A stretch of DNA of 64,000 nucleotides from Diplolepis rosae. Taxonomy: Eukaryota > Arthropoda > Insecta > Hymenoptera > Diplolepididae. The notes under the pieces were generated by a model. That model did not search any database and had not been told where the DNA came from. It saw only the letters and a list, made by a program, of their open reading frames with translations. The DNA lies in contig JAPYXD010000679.1 in assembly GCA_030998225.1 (NCBI GenBank), forward strand, positions 1,612,001 to 1,676,000, written 5' to 3'. A program made the translations under genes and the position numbers. Of the stretch, positions 1 through 12,168 are shown in pieces. Positions within the stretch are counted from its first letter, which is position 1; every line of letters starts with the position of its first letter.

Positions 1-81
1 TCCCTGGGTCAAACGTTCCTAATTTTGGTTTCGCCCCGCAAACTAAAATTTTGATTAATATTTTTATTAATGTAGCACAAC

Positions 82-411
82 GTGACTGCAATCAGAAACA
101 AAAGTCTTTTTTCTAGCCACGTTCTTAGTTTTCGAGATTATTCAAAGAGTTTTTCCAGAAATGGCTTCCCCGTGTCAAACTTTGTTAATTTTGGTTTCCT
201 GCGCAAACTCAAATTTTAATTAATATTTTTATTAATGTGGCACAACGTGACTGCAATCAGAAACAAAAGTCTTTTTTCTAGCCACGTTCTTAGTTTTCGA
301 GATTATTCAAAGAGTTTTTCCAGAAATGGCTTCACCGTGTCAAACTTTGTTAATTTTGGTTTCCTGCGCAAACTCAAATTTTAATTAATATTTTTATTAA
401 TGTGGCACAAC
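82..411 (+). repeat. Tandem doublet of the A-type monomer
   Basis: Two consecutive 165-bp A monomers (82-246 and 247-411) are almost identical. Both carry CAGAAACAAAAGTC and the A-specific TTTCCTGCGCAAACTC. Elsewhere A is followed by B, so this is an A-A-B-C arrangement, as expected from a one-monomer unequal exchange. Sequence 1-81 is the tail of a C monomer cut by the window edge. Confidence 0.8.
219..236. other. Intramonomer dyad (hairpin-capable), AAT-arm form
   Basis: ATTAATA-TTTT-TATTAAT is a perfect 7-bp inverted repeat with a 4-nt loop. This form recurs in most A monomers and in many copies ending GTGGCAC. It could form a small cruciform or be a binding site with two-fold symmetry. 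The symmetry is visible in the sequence; any function is inferred. Confidence 0.75.
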
Positions 412-1073
412 GTGACGGCAATCAAAAACCAAAGTCTTTTTTTGCGCCACGTTCTTAGTTTTCGAGATTATTCAAAGAGTTTTTCCAGAAATGGCTTCCC
501 CGCGTGAAACTTTGTTAATTTTCGTTTTGCTCCGTAAACTCAAATTTTAATTTATATTTTTATTAATGTAGCACAACCTGACTGCAATCACAAACCAAAG
601 TCCTTTTTTATTTCCTTTTCTTAGTTTCCAAGATAATTTAAAGAGTTTGTCAACAAATGACTTCCCTGGGTCAAACTTTGTTAATTTTGGTTTCGCCCCG
701 CAAACTACAATTTTAATTCATATTTTTATTAATGTGGCACAACGTGACTGCAATCACAAACAAAAGTCTTTTTTCTAGCCACGTTCTTTGTTTTCGAGAT
801 TATTCAAAGAGTTTTTCCAGAAATGGCTTCCCTGCGTCAAACTTTGTTAATTTTGGTTTCGCTCCGCAAACTCAAATTTTAATTCTTATTTTTATGAATG
901 TAGCACAATGTGACGGCAATCAAATACCAAAGTCTTTTTGAGCCACGTCCTTAGATTTCAAGATAATTTACAGAGTTTGTCAACAAATGGCTTCCCTGAG
1001 TCAAACTTTCCTAATTTTGTTTTCGCCCCGCAAACTCAAATTTTAATTAATATTCTTAATAATATAGCACAAC

Positions 1074-1239
1074 GTGACTGCAATCAAAAACAAAAGTCTT
1101 TTTTCTAGCCACGTTCTTAGTTTTCGAGATTATTCAAAGAGTTTTTCCAGAAATGGTTTCCCTGTGTCAAACTTTGTTAATGTTCGTTTCGCTCCGCAAA
1201 CTCAAATTTTAATTCATATTTTTATGAATGTAGCACAAT
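1074..1239 (+). repeat. Reference satellite monomer (166 bp)
   Basis: This is a representative monomer, phased to begin at GTGACTGCAATC; the next starts at 1240. Landmarks in order, by monomer position: anchor 1-12, CAAAGTC about 18-24, T-tract about 25-31, CCACGTTCTTAG about 36-47, TTCGAGATTATTC about 50-62, AAATGG about 78-83, TTGTTAAT about 101-108, CTCCGCAAACTC about 119-130, AT-rich dyad 139-156, GTAGCAC 157-163. Two main versions of the middle exist in the array. Type 1 has TTTTTCCAGAAATGG then AAACTTTGTTAATT. Type 2 has TTTGTCAACAAATGG then AAACTTTCCTAATT. Hybrids of the two are common. Confidence 0.93.
1212..1229. other. Intramonomer dyad, CAT/ATG-arm form
   Basis: ATTCATA-TTTT-TATGAAT is the same dyad as at 219-236 with paired changes in both arms (A to C on the left, T to G on the right), so the 7-bp symmetry is kept. 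Other examples lie near 3371, 4365, 33970, 38602, 45391, 47211, 62755 and 63415. Imperfect forms also exist, such as ATTCTTA with TATGAAT, or ATTCATA with TATTAAT. Confidence 0.7.
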
Positions 1240-4200
1240 GTGACTGCAATCAAAAACCAAAGTCTTTCTTTGCGCCACGTTCTTAGTTTTCGAGATAATT
1301 CAAAGAGTTTCCCCAGAAAAGGTTTCCCTGTGTCAAACTTTGTTAATTTTCATTTTCCTCTGCAAACTCAAATTTTAATTTATATTTTTATTAATGTAGC
1401 ACAGCTTGACTGCAATCAAAAACCAAAGTCTATTTTCTCGCCACGTTCTTAGTTTTCGAAATTATTCAAAGAGTTTTTCCCGAAATGGTTTCTCCGCGTG
1501 AAACTTTGTTAATTTTCGTTTTGCTCCGTAAACTCAAATTTTAATTTATATTTTTATTAATGTAGCACAACGTGACTGCATTCACAAACCGGAGTCTTTT
1601 TTTATTTCCTTTTCTTAGTTTCCAAGATAATTTAAAGAGTTTTTCAACAAATGGCTTCCCTGGGTCAAACTTTCCTAATTTTGGTGTCGCCCCGCAAACT
1701 CACATTTTAATTCATATTTTTATTAGTGTAGCACAACGTGACTGCAATCAAAAACCAAAGTATTTTTTCTCGCCACGTTCTTAGTTTTCGAGATTATTCA
1801 AAGAGTTTTTCGACAAATGGCTTCCCTGGGTCAAACTTTCCTAATTTTGGTTTCGCCCCGCAAAATCAAATTTTCATTTATATTTTTATTAATGTAGTAC
1901 AATGTGACCGCAATCAAGAACAAAAGTCTTTTTTTATTCTCTGTTCTTAGTTTTCAAGATAATTTAAAGAGTTTGTCAACAAATGGCTTCCCTGTGTTAA
2001 ACTTTCCTAATTTTGGTTTCGCCCCGCAAACTCAAATTTTAATTTATATTCTTATTAATGTAGCACAATGTGACTGCAATCAAAACCCAAAGTCTTTTCT
2101 TGAGCCACGTCCTTAGATTTCAAGATAATTTACAGAGTTTGTCAACAAATGTCTTCCCCGTGTCAAACTTTGTTAATTTTGGTTTCGCTCCGCAATCTCA
2201 AATTTTAATTTACATTTTTATTAATGTAGCACAACGTGTCTGCAATTAAAAACCAAAGTCTTTTTTTGCGCCACGTCCTTAGTTTTCGAGATAATTCAAA
2301 GAGTTTTTCCAGAAATGGCTTCCCCGTGTGAAACTTTGTTAATTTTAGTTTCGCTCCGAAAACTCAAATTTTAATTTATATTTTATTAATGTAGCACATT
2401 CTCAATGCAATAAAAAACCAAAGTCTTTCTTTGCGCCACGTTCTTAGTTTTCTAGATAATTCAACGAGTTTGTCAACAAATGGCTTCCCTGGGTAAAACT
2501 TTCCTAATTTTGGTTTCGCCCCGCAAAATCAAATTTTCATTTATATTTTTATTAATGTAGCACAATGTGACCGCAATCAAGAACAAAAGTCTTTTTTTAT
2601 TCTCTGTTCTTAGTTTTCAAGATAATTTAAAGAGTTTGTCAACAAATGGCTTCCCTGTGTTAAACTTTCCTAATTTTGGTTTCGCCCCGCAAACTCAAAT
2701 TTTAATTCATATTTTTATAAATGTAGCACAACGTGACTGCAATCAAAAACAAAAGTCTTTTTTCTCGCCACGTTCTTAGTTTTCCAGATTATTCAAAGAG
2801 TTTTTCGACAAATGGCTTCCATGGGTCAAACTTTCCTAATTTTGGTTTCGCCCCGCAAAATCAAATTTTCATTTATATTTTTATTAATGTAGCACAATGT
2901 GACTGCAATCAAAACCCAAAGTCTTTTCTTGAGCCACGTCCTTAGATTTCAAGATAATTTACAGAGTTTGTCAACAAATGTCTTCCCCGTGTCAAACTTT
3001 GTTAATTTTGGTTTCGCTCCGCAAACTCCAATTTTAATTCATATTTTTATTAATGTAGTACAACGTGTCTGCAATTAAAAACCAAAGTCTTTTTTTGCGC
3101 CACGTCCTTAGTTTTCCAGATTATTCAAAGAGTTTTTCGAGAAATGGCTTCCCCGCGTCAAACTTTGTTAATTTTGGTTTCGTTCCGCAAACTTAAATTT
3201 TAATTCATATTTTTATTAATGTAGCACAACGTGACTGCAATCAAAAACAAAAGTCTTTTTTTGCGCCACGTTCTTAGTTTTCGAGATAATTCAAAGAGTT
3301 TCTCCAGAAATGGTTTCCCTGTGTCAAACTTTGTTAATTTTGGTTTCGCTCCGCAAACTCAAATTTTAATTCATATTTTTATGAATGTAGCACAATGTGA
3401 CTGCAATCAAAAACAAAAGTCTTTTTTCTCGCCACGTTCTTAGTTTTCCAGATTATTCAAAGAGTTTTTCGACAAATGGCTTCCATGGGTCAAACTTTCC
3501 TAATTTTGGTTTCGCCCCGCAAAATCAAATTTTCAATTATATTTTTATTAATGTAGCACAATGTGACCGCAATCAAGAACAAAAGTCTTTTTTTATTCTC
3601 TGTTCTTAGTTTTCAAGATAATTTAAAGAGTTTGTCAACAAATGGCTTCCCTGTGTTAAACTTTCCTAATTTTGGTTTCGCCCCGCAAACTCAAATTTTA
3701 ATTTATATTCTTATTAATGTAGCACAATGTGACTGCAATCAAAACCCAAAGTCTTTTTTCTCGCCACGTTCTTAGTTTTCGAGATAATTCAACGAGTATG
3801 TCAACAAATGGCTTCCCTGGGTCAAACTTTCCTAATTTTGGTTTCGCCCCGCAAACTCCAATTTTAATTCATATTTTTATTAATGTAGTACAACGTGTCT
3901 GCAATTAAAAACCAAAGTCTTTTTTTGCGCCACGTCCTTAGTTTTCCAGATTATTCAAAGAGTTTTTCGAGAAATGGCTTCCCCGCGTCAAACTTTGTTA
4001 ATTTTAGTTTCGCTCCGAAAACTCAAATTTTAATTTATATTTTATTAATGTAGCACATTCTCAATGCAATAAAAAACCAAAGTCTTTCTTTGCGACACGT
4101 TCTTAGTTTTCAAGATAATTCAACGAGTTTGTCAACAAATGGCTTCCCTGGGTCAAACTTTCCTAATTTTGGTTTCTCCCCGCAAACTCAAATTTTAATT

Positions 4201-6377
4201 TGTATTTTTATTAGTGTAGCACAGCTTGACTGCAATCAAAAACCAAAGTCTATTTTCTCGCCACGTTATTAGTTTTCCAGATTATTCAAAGTGTTTTTCG
4301 AGAAATGGCTTCCCCGCGTCAAACTTTGTTAATTTTGGTTTCGCTCCGCAAACTCAAATTTTAATTCATATTTTTATGAATGTAGCACAATGTGACTGCA
4401 ATCAAAAACCAAAGTCTTTTTTGAGCCACGTCCTTAGATTTCAAGATAATTTACAGAGTTTGTCAACAAATGGCTTCCCTGAGTCAAACTTTCCTAATTT
4501 TGGTGTCGCCCCGCAAACTCACATTTTAATTCATATTTTTATTAATGTTGCACAATCTGACTGCAATCAAAAACCAAAGTCTTTTTTGCTCTACGTTCTT
4601 AGTTTTCAATATAATTCAACGAGTTTTTCAACAAATGGCTTCCCTGGGTCAAACTTTCCTAATTTTGGTTTCGCTCCGCATACTTAAATTTTCATTAATA
4701 TTCTTAATAATGTAGCACAACGTGACTGCAATCAAAAACCAAAGTCTTTTTTCTAGCCACGTACTTTGTTTTCGAGATTTTTGGAAGAGTTTTTCCAGAA
4801 ATGGCTTCCCCGTGTCAAACTTTGTTAATTTTGGTTTCGCTCCGCAATCTCAAGTTTTAATTTATATTTTTATTAATGTAGCACAACGTGACTGCAATCA
4901 AAAACCAAAGTCTTTTTTCTCGCCACGTTCTTAGTTTTCCAGATTATTCAAAGTGTTTTTCGAGAAATGGCTTCCGTGGGTCAAACTTTCCTAATTTTGG
5001 TTTCGACCCGCAAAATCAAATTTTCATTTATATTTTTATTAATGTAGCACAATGTGACTGCAATCGAGAACAAAAGTCTTTTTTTATTCTCTGTTCTTAG
5101 TTTTCAAGATAATTTAAAGAGTTTGTCAACAAATGGCTTCCCTGTGTTAAACTTTCCTAATTTTGGTTTCGCCCCGCAAACTCAAATTTAAATTTATATT
5201 CTTATTAATGTAGCACAATGTGACTGCAATCAAAAGCCAAAGTCTTTTCTTGAGCCACGTCCTTAGATTTCAAGATAATTTACAGAGTTTGTCAACAAAT
5301 GGCTTCCCTGGGTCAAACTTTGTTAATTTTGGTTGCGCTCCGCAAACTCAAATTTTAATTTATATTTTCATTAATGTAGCATAAAGTTACTGCAATCAAA
5401 AACCAAAGTCTTTTTTCTCGCCACGTTCTTAGTTTTCGAGATAATTCAACGAGTTTGTCAACAAATGGCTTCCCTGGGTCAAACTTTCCTAATTTTGGTT
5501 TCGCCCCGCAAACTACAATTTTAATTCATATTTTTATTAATGTAGTACAACGTGTCTGCAATTAAAAACCAAAGTCTTTTTTTGCGCCACGTACATAGTT
5601 ATCGAGATAATTCAAAGAGTTTTTCCAGAAATGTCTTCCCCGTGTGAAACTTTGTTAATTTTAGTTTCGCTCCGAAAACTCAAATTTTAATTTATATTTT
5701 ATTAATGTAGCACATTCTCAATGCAATAAAAAACCAAAGTCTTTCTTGCTCTACGTTCTTAGTTTTCAAGATGATTCAACGAGTTTGTCAACAAATGGCT
5801 TCCCTGGGTCAAACTTTCCTAATTTTGGTTTCTCCCCGCAAACTCAAATTTTAATTTGTATTTTTATTAGTGTAGCACAGCTTGACTGCAATTAAAAACC
5901 AAAGTCTTTTTTTGCGCCACGTTCTTAGTTTTCCAGATTATTCAAAGAGTTTTTCGAGAAATGGCTTCCCCGCGTCAAACTTTGTTAATTTTGGTTTCGA
6001 TCCGCAAACTCAAATTATAATTCTTATTTTTATGAATGTAGCACAATGTGACTGCAATCAAAAACCAAAGTCGTTTTTGAGCCACGTCCTTAGATTTCAA
6101 GATAATTTACAGAGTTTGTCTACAAATGACTTCCCTGAGTCAAACTTTCCTAATTTTGTTTTCGCCCCGCAAACTCAAATTTTAATTCATATTTTTAATA
6201 ATGTAGCACAATGTGATTGCAATCAAAAACCAAAGTCTTTTTTGCGCCACGTTCTTATTTTTCTATATTATTCAAAGAGTTTTTCCAGAAATGGCTTCCC
6301 CGTGTCAAACTTTGTTAATTTTGGTTTCGTTCCGCAAACTGAAATTTTAATTAATATTTTTATTAATGTGGCACAAC

Positions 6378-8531
6378 GTGACGGCAATCAAAAACCAAAG
6401 TCTTTTTTTGCGCAACGTTCTTAGTTTTCGAGATAATTCAAAGAATTTTTCCAGAAATGGCTTCCCTGGGTCAAACTTTCCTAATTTTGTTTTCGCTCCG
6501 CATACTTAAATTTTCATAAATATTCTTAATAATATAGCACAACGTGACTGCAATCAAAAACAAAAGTCTTTTTTTGCGCCACGTTCTTAGTTTTCGAGAT
6601 AATTCAAAGAGTTTCTCCAGAAATGGCTTCCGTGGGTCAAACTTTCCTAATTTTGGTTTCGCCCCGCAAACTCAAATTCTAATTTATATTTTTATTAATG
6701 TAGCAGAACGTGACTGCAATCAAAAACCAAAGTCTTTTTTTGCGCCACGTTCTTAGTTTTCGAGATAATTCAAAGAGTTTTTCCAGAAATGGCTTCCCTG
6801 GGTCAAACTTTACTAATTTTGGTTTCGCCCCGCAAACTAAAATTTTGATTAATATTTTTATTAATGTAGCACAACGTGACTGCAATCAAAAACAAAAGTC
6901 TTTTTTCTAGCCACGTTCTTAGTTTTCGAGATTATTCAAAGTGTTTTTCCAGAAATGGCTTCCCCGTGTCAAACTTTGTTAATTTTAGTTTCGCTCCGAA
7001 AACTCAAATTTTAATTTATATTTTATTAATGTAGCACAATCTGACTGCAATCAAAAACCAAAGTCTTTCTTTGCGCCACGTTCTTATTTTTTCAGATAAT
7101 TCAACGAGTTTGTCAACAAATGGCTTCCCTGGTTCAAACTTTCCTAATTTTGGTTTCGCCCCACACATTCAAATTTTAATTTATATTTTTATTAATGTAG
7201 CACAATGTGACTGCGATTAAAAACCAAAGTCTTTTTTTATTCTCTGTTCTTAGTTTTCAAGATAATTTAACGAGTTTTTCAACAAATGGCTTCCCTGGGT
7301 AAAACTTTCCTAATTTTGGTGTCGCCCCGCAAACTCACATTTTAATTCATATTTTTATTAATGTAGCACAATCTGACTGCAATCAAAAACCAACGTCTTT
7401 TTTTGCGCCACGTTCTTAGTTTTCGAGATAATTCAAAGAGTTTTTCCAGAAATGGCTTCCCTGGGTCAAACTTTCCTAATTTTGGTTTCGCCCCGCAAAC
7501 TAAAATTTTGATTAATATTTTTATTAATGTAGCACAACGTGACTGCAATCAAAAACCAAAGTCTTTTTTCTAGCCACGTTCTTAGTTTTCGAGATTATTC
7601 AAAGAGTTTTTCCAGAAATGGCTTCCCCGCGTGAAACTTTGTTAATTTTCGTTTTGCTCCGTAAACTCAAATTTTAATTTATATTTTTATTAATGTAGCA
7701 CAACCTGACTGCAATCACAAACCAAAGTCCTTTTTTATTTCCTTTTCTTAGTTTCCAAGATAATTTAAAGAGTTTGTCAACAAATGACTTCCCTGGGTCA
7801 AACTTTCCTAATTTTGGTTTCGCCCCGCAAACTAAAATTTTGATTAATATTTTTATTAATGTAGCATAACGTGACTGCAATCACAAACAAAAGTCTTTTT
7901 TCTAGCCACGTTCTTTGTTTTCGAGATTATTCAAAGAGTTTTTTCCAGAAATGGCTTCCCCGCGTCAAACTTTGTTAATTTTGGTTTCGCTCCGCAAACT
8001 CAAATTTTAATTCTTATTTTTATGAATGTAGCACAATGTGACTACAATCAAAAACCAAAGTCTTTTTGAGCCACGTCCTTAGATTTCAAGATAATTTACA
8101 GAGTTTGTCTACAAATGGCTTCCCTGAGTCAAACTTTCCTAATTTTGTTTTCGCCCCGCAAACTCAAATTTTAATTCATATTTTTAATATTGTAGCTCAA
8201 TGTCACTGCAATCAAAAACCAAAGTCTTTTTGCGCAACGTTCTTAGTTTTCGAGATAATTCAAAGAATTTTTCCAGAAATGGCTTCCCTGTGTCAAACTT
8301 TCTTAATTTTGGTTTCGGTCCGCAAACTTAAATTATCATTAATATTTTTATTAATGTGGCACAACGTGACTGCAATCAAAAACAAAAGTCTTTTTTCTAG
8401 CCACGTTCTTAGTTTTCGAGATTATTCAAAGAGTTTTTCCAGAAATGGCTTCCCCGTGTCAAACTTTGTTAATTTTGGTTTCGTTCCGCAAACTGAAATT
8501 TTAATTAATATTTTTATTAATGTGGCACAAC
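6378..8531 (+). repeat. 13-monomer higher-order repeat, copy 1 (2154 bp)
   Basis: Starts with the X module (6378-6875). X has a GCGCAACG monomer ending TAATATAGCAC, a monomer with CTTCCGTGGGTC and CAAATTCTAATTTAT leading into GCAGAACGTG, and a monomer with ACTTTACTAATTTTGG. The same 13-monomer order recurs at 15150 and 18626. The module begins again at 8532, so this is a complete unit. Monomers at 7373 and 7705 match those 8769 bp downstream in copy 2. Confidence 0.82.
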
Positions 8532-9029
8532 GTGACGGCAATCAAAAACCAAAGTCTTTTTTTGCGCAACGTTCTTAGTTTTCGAGATAATTCAAAGAAT
8601 TTTTCCAGAAATGGCTTCCCTGGGTCAAACTTTCCTAATTTTGTTTTCGCTCCGCATACTTAAATTTTCATAAATATTCTTAATAATATAGCACAACGTG
8701 ACTGCAATCAAAAACAAAAGTCTTTTTTTGCGCCACGTTCTTAGTTTTCGAGATAATTCAAAGAGTTTCTCCAGAAATGGCTTCCGTGGGTCAAACTTTC
8801 CTAATTTTGGTTTCGCCCCGCAAACTCAAATTCTAATTTATATTTTTATTAATGTAGCAGAACGTGACTGCAATCAAAAACCAAAGTCTTTTTTTGCGCC
8901 ACGTTCTTAGTTTTCGAGATAATTCAAAGAGTTTTTCCAGAAATGGCTTCCCTGGGTCAAACTTTACTAATTTTGGTTTCGCCCCGCAAACTAAAATTTT
9001 GATTAATATTTTTGTTAATGTAGCACAAC
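8532..9029 (+). repeat. X module (3 monomers), start of a partial 13-mer
   Basis: The second X module lies directly after a full 13-mer. Its last monomer has the TTTTTGTTAATG variant of the dyad region, shared with the modules at 15150, 41941 and 49056. After 9029 the order departs from the 13-mer. Confidence 0.8.
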
Positions 9030-10847
9030 GTGACTGCAATCAAAAACCAAAGTCTTTTTTGAGCCACGTCCTTAGATTTCAAGATAATTTACAGAGTTTG
9101 TCCAGAAATGGCTTCCCCGTGTCAAACTTTGTTAATTTTGGTTTCGCTCCGAAAACTCAAATTTTAATTTATATTTTATTAATGTAGCACATTCTCACTG
9201 CAATAAAAAACCAAAGTCTTTTTTTGCGCCACGTTCTTAGTTTTCGAGATTATTCAAAGAGTTTTTCCAGAAATGGCTTCCCCGCGTGAAACTTTGTTAA
9301 TTTTTGTTTTGCTCCGTAAACTCAAATTTTAATTTATATTTTTATTAATGTAGCACAACCTGACTGCAATCACAAACCAAAGTCCTTTTTTATTTCCTTT
9401 TCTTAGTTTCCAAGATAATTTAAAGAGTTTGTCAACAAATGACTTCCCTGGGTCAAACTTTCCTAATTTTGGTTTCGCCCCGCAAACTCAAATTTTAATT
9501 CATATTTTTAATAATGTAGCACAATGTGACTGCAATCAAAAACCAAAGTCTTTTTTGCGCCACGTTCTTAGTTTTCAAGATAATTCAACGAGTTTTTCAA
9601 CAAATGGCTTCCCTGGGTCAAACTTTCCTAATTTTGGTTTCGCTCCGCATACTTAAATTTTCATTAATATTCTTAATAATGTAGCACAACGTGACTGCAA
9701 TCAAAAACAAAAGTCTTTCTTCTCGACAAGTTCTTAGTTTTCGAGATGATTCAAAGAGTTTTTCCAGAAATGGCTTCCCCGTGTCAAACTTTGTTAATTT
9801 TGGTTTCCTGCGCAAACTCAAATTTTAATTAATATTTTTATTAATGTGGCACAACGTGACGGCAATCAAAAACCAAAGTCTTTTTTGCGCCACGTTCTTA
9901 GTTTTCGAGATTATTCAAAGAGTTTTTCCAGAAATGGCTTCCCCGCGTGAAACTTTGTTAATTTTCGTTTTGCTCCGTAAACTCAAATTTTAATTTATAT
10001 TTTTATTAATGTAGCACAACCTGACTGCAATCACAAACCAAAGTCCTTTTTTATTTCCTTTTCTTAGTTTCCAAGATAATTTAAAGAGTTTGTCAACAAA
10101 TGACTTCTCTGGGTCAAACTTTCCTAATTTTGGTTTCGCCCCGCAAACTAAAATTTTGATTAATATTTTTATTAATGTAGCATAACGTGACTGCAATTAC
10201 AAACAAAAGTCTTTTTTCTAGCCACGTTCTTAGTTTTCGAGATTATTCAAAGAGTTTTTCCAGAAATGGCTTCCCCGCGTCAAACTTTGTTAATTTTGGT
10301 TTCTCTCCGCAAACTAAAATTTTAATTCTTATTTTTATGAATGTAGCACAATGTGACTACAATCAACAACCAAAGTCTTTTTGAGCCACGTCCTTAGATT
10401 TCAAGATAATTTACAGAGTTTGTCTACAAATGGCTTCCCTGAGTCAAACTTTCCTAATTTTGTTTTCGCCCCGCAAACTCAAATTTTAATTCATATTTTT
10501 AATATTGTAGCACAATGTGACTGCAATAAAAAACCAAAAGTCTTTTTTGCGCCACGTTCTTAGTTTTCAAGATAATTCAACGAGTTTTGCAACAAATGGC
10601 TTCCCTGGGTCAAACTTTCCTAATTTTGGTTTCGCTCCGCATACTTAAATTTTCATTAATATTCTTGATAATGTAGGACAACGTGACTGCAATCAGAAAC
10701 AAAAGTCTTTTTTCTAGCCACGTTCTTAGTTTTCGAGATTATTCAAAGAGTTTTTTCCCGAAATGGTTTCCGCGTGAAACTTTGTTAATTTTCGTTTTGC
10801 TCCGTAAACTCAAATTTCAATTTATATTTTTATTAATGTAGCACAAC

Positions 10848-11343
10848 CTGACTGCAATCACAAACCAAAGTCCTTTTTTATTTCCTTTTCTTAGTTTCCA
10901 AGATAATTTAAAGAGTTTGTCAACAAATGACTTCCCTGGGTCAAACGTTCCTAATTTTGGTTTCGCCCCGCAAACTAAAATTTTGATTAATATTTTTATT
11001 AATGTAGCACAACGTGACTGCAATCAGAAACAAAAGTCTTTTTTCTAGCCACGTTCTTAGTTTTCGAGATTATTCAAAGAGTTTTTCCAGAAATGGCTTC
11101 CCCGTGTCAAACTTTGTTAATTTTGGTTTCCTGCGCAAACTCAAATTTTAATTAATATTTTTATTAATGTGGCACAACGTGACGGCAATCAAAAACCAAA
11201 GTCTTTTTTGCGCCACGTTCTTAGTTTTCGAGATTATTCAAAGAGTTTTTCCAGAAATGGCTTCCCCGCGTGAAACTTTGTTAATTTTCGTTTTGCTCCG
11301 TAAACTCAAATTTTAATTTATATTTTTATTAATGTAGCACAAC
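10848..11343 (+). repeat. A-B-C trimer higher-order repeat unit (496 bp)
   Basis: C (10848-11013, 166 bp) starts CTGACTGCAATCACAAACC and has TTTATTTCCTTTTC and AATGACTTCCCTGGG. A (11014-11178, 165 bp) has CAGAAAC and TTTCCTGCGCAAACTC. B (11179-11343, 165 bp) has GACGGCAATC, CCCGCGTGAAAC and CGTTTTGCTCCGTAAAC. The three differ clearly from each other, while the same letter in different units is nearly identical. That is the signature of a higher-order repeat. Confidence 0.88.
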
Positions 11344-12168
11344 CTGACTGCAATCACAAACCAAAGTCCTTTTTTATTTCCTTTTCTTAGTTTCCAAGAT
11401 AATTTAAAGAGTTTGTCAACAAATGACTTCCCTGGGTCAAACTTTCCTAATTTTGGTTTCGCCCCGCAAACTAAAATTTTGATTAATATTTTTATTAATG
11501 TAGCATAACGTGACTGCAATCAAAAACAAAAGTCTTTTTTCTAGCCACGTTCTTAGTTTTCGAGATTATTCAAAGAGTTTTTCCAGAAATGGCTTCCCCG
11601 CGTCAAACTTTGTTAATTTTGGTTTCTCTCCGCAAACTAAAATTTTAATTCTTATTTTTATGAATGTAGCACAATGTGACTACAATCAAAAACCAAAGTC
11701 TTTTTGAGCCACGTCCTTAGATTTCAAGATAATTTACAGAGTTTGTCTACAAATGGCTTCCCTGAGTCAAACTTTCCTAATTTTGTTTTCGCCCCGCAAA
11801 CTCAAATTTTAATTCATATTTTTAATATTGTAGCACAATGTGACTGCAATAAAAAACCAAAGTCTTTTTGCGCCACGTTCTTAGTTTTCAAGATAATTAG
11901 ACGAGTTTTGCAACAAATGGCTTCCCGGGTCAAACTTTCCTAATTTTGGTTTCGCTCCGCATACTTAAATTTTCATTAATATTCTTAACAATGTAGGACA
12001 ACGTGACTGCAATCAGAAACAAAAGTCTTTTTTCTAGCCACGTTCTTAGTTTTCGAGATTATTCAAAGAGTTTTTCCCGAAATGGTTTCCCCGCGTGAAA
12101 CTTTGTTAATTTTCGTTTTGATCCGTAAACTCAAATTTCAATTTATATTTTTATTAATGTAGCACAAC

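Larger units (their letters stand above)
1074..6377 (+). repeat. Heterogeneous monomer domain I
   Basis: About 32 monomers with no dominant higher-order period. Short repeats of groups are visible: the monomer with TATTCTCTGTTCTTAG recurs at 1904, 2567 and 3563 (4 and 6 monomers apart), and the following monomer with CTTCCATGGGTC recurs at 2733 and 3397. Several monomers have a 165-bp rather than 166-bp length, and 4392-4722 runs three in a row. Sequence from 39.1 to 41.9 kb is closely related, so this domain and that one share recent ancestry. Nothing but satellite is present. Confidence 0.8.

Noticed and set aside
1074..1286. A family of roughly 70-codon + strand reading frames starting GTG and beginning Met-Thr-Ala-Ile, repeated across the window
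   Set aside because: They begin at the satellite anchor, overlap each other by about 47 bp every 166 bp, and end at the TTCTTAG box of the next monomer. They lack an ATG and vary as neutral repeat would. They are phase artefacts of the tandem repeat.
5882..6424. Long open frames (153-180 codons), possible repeat proteins
   Set aside because: They span three or more 165-bp monomers that stay in frame because of one fewer T. The same sequence in 166-bp form is interrupted, and no codon-position bias was noticed.
10817..11023. A family of 68-codon minus strand frames beginning Met-Gln-Ser-Arg, seen many times
   Set aside because: These are the reverse strand of C and X monomers; recurrence follows the higher-order repeat and not gene duplication. 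No promoter or flanking non-repeat sequence exists.
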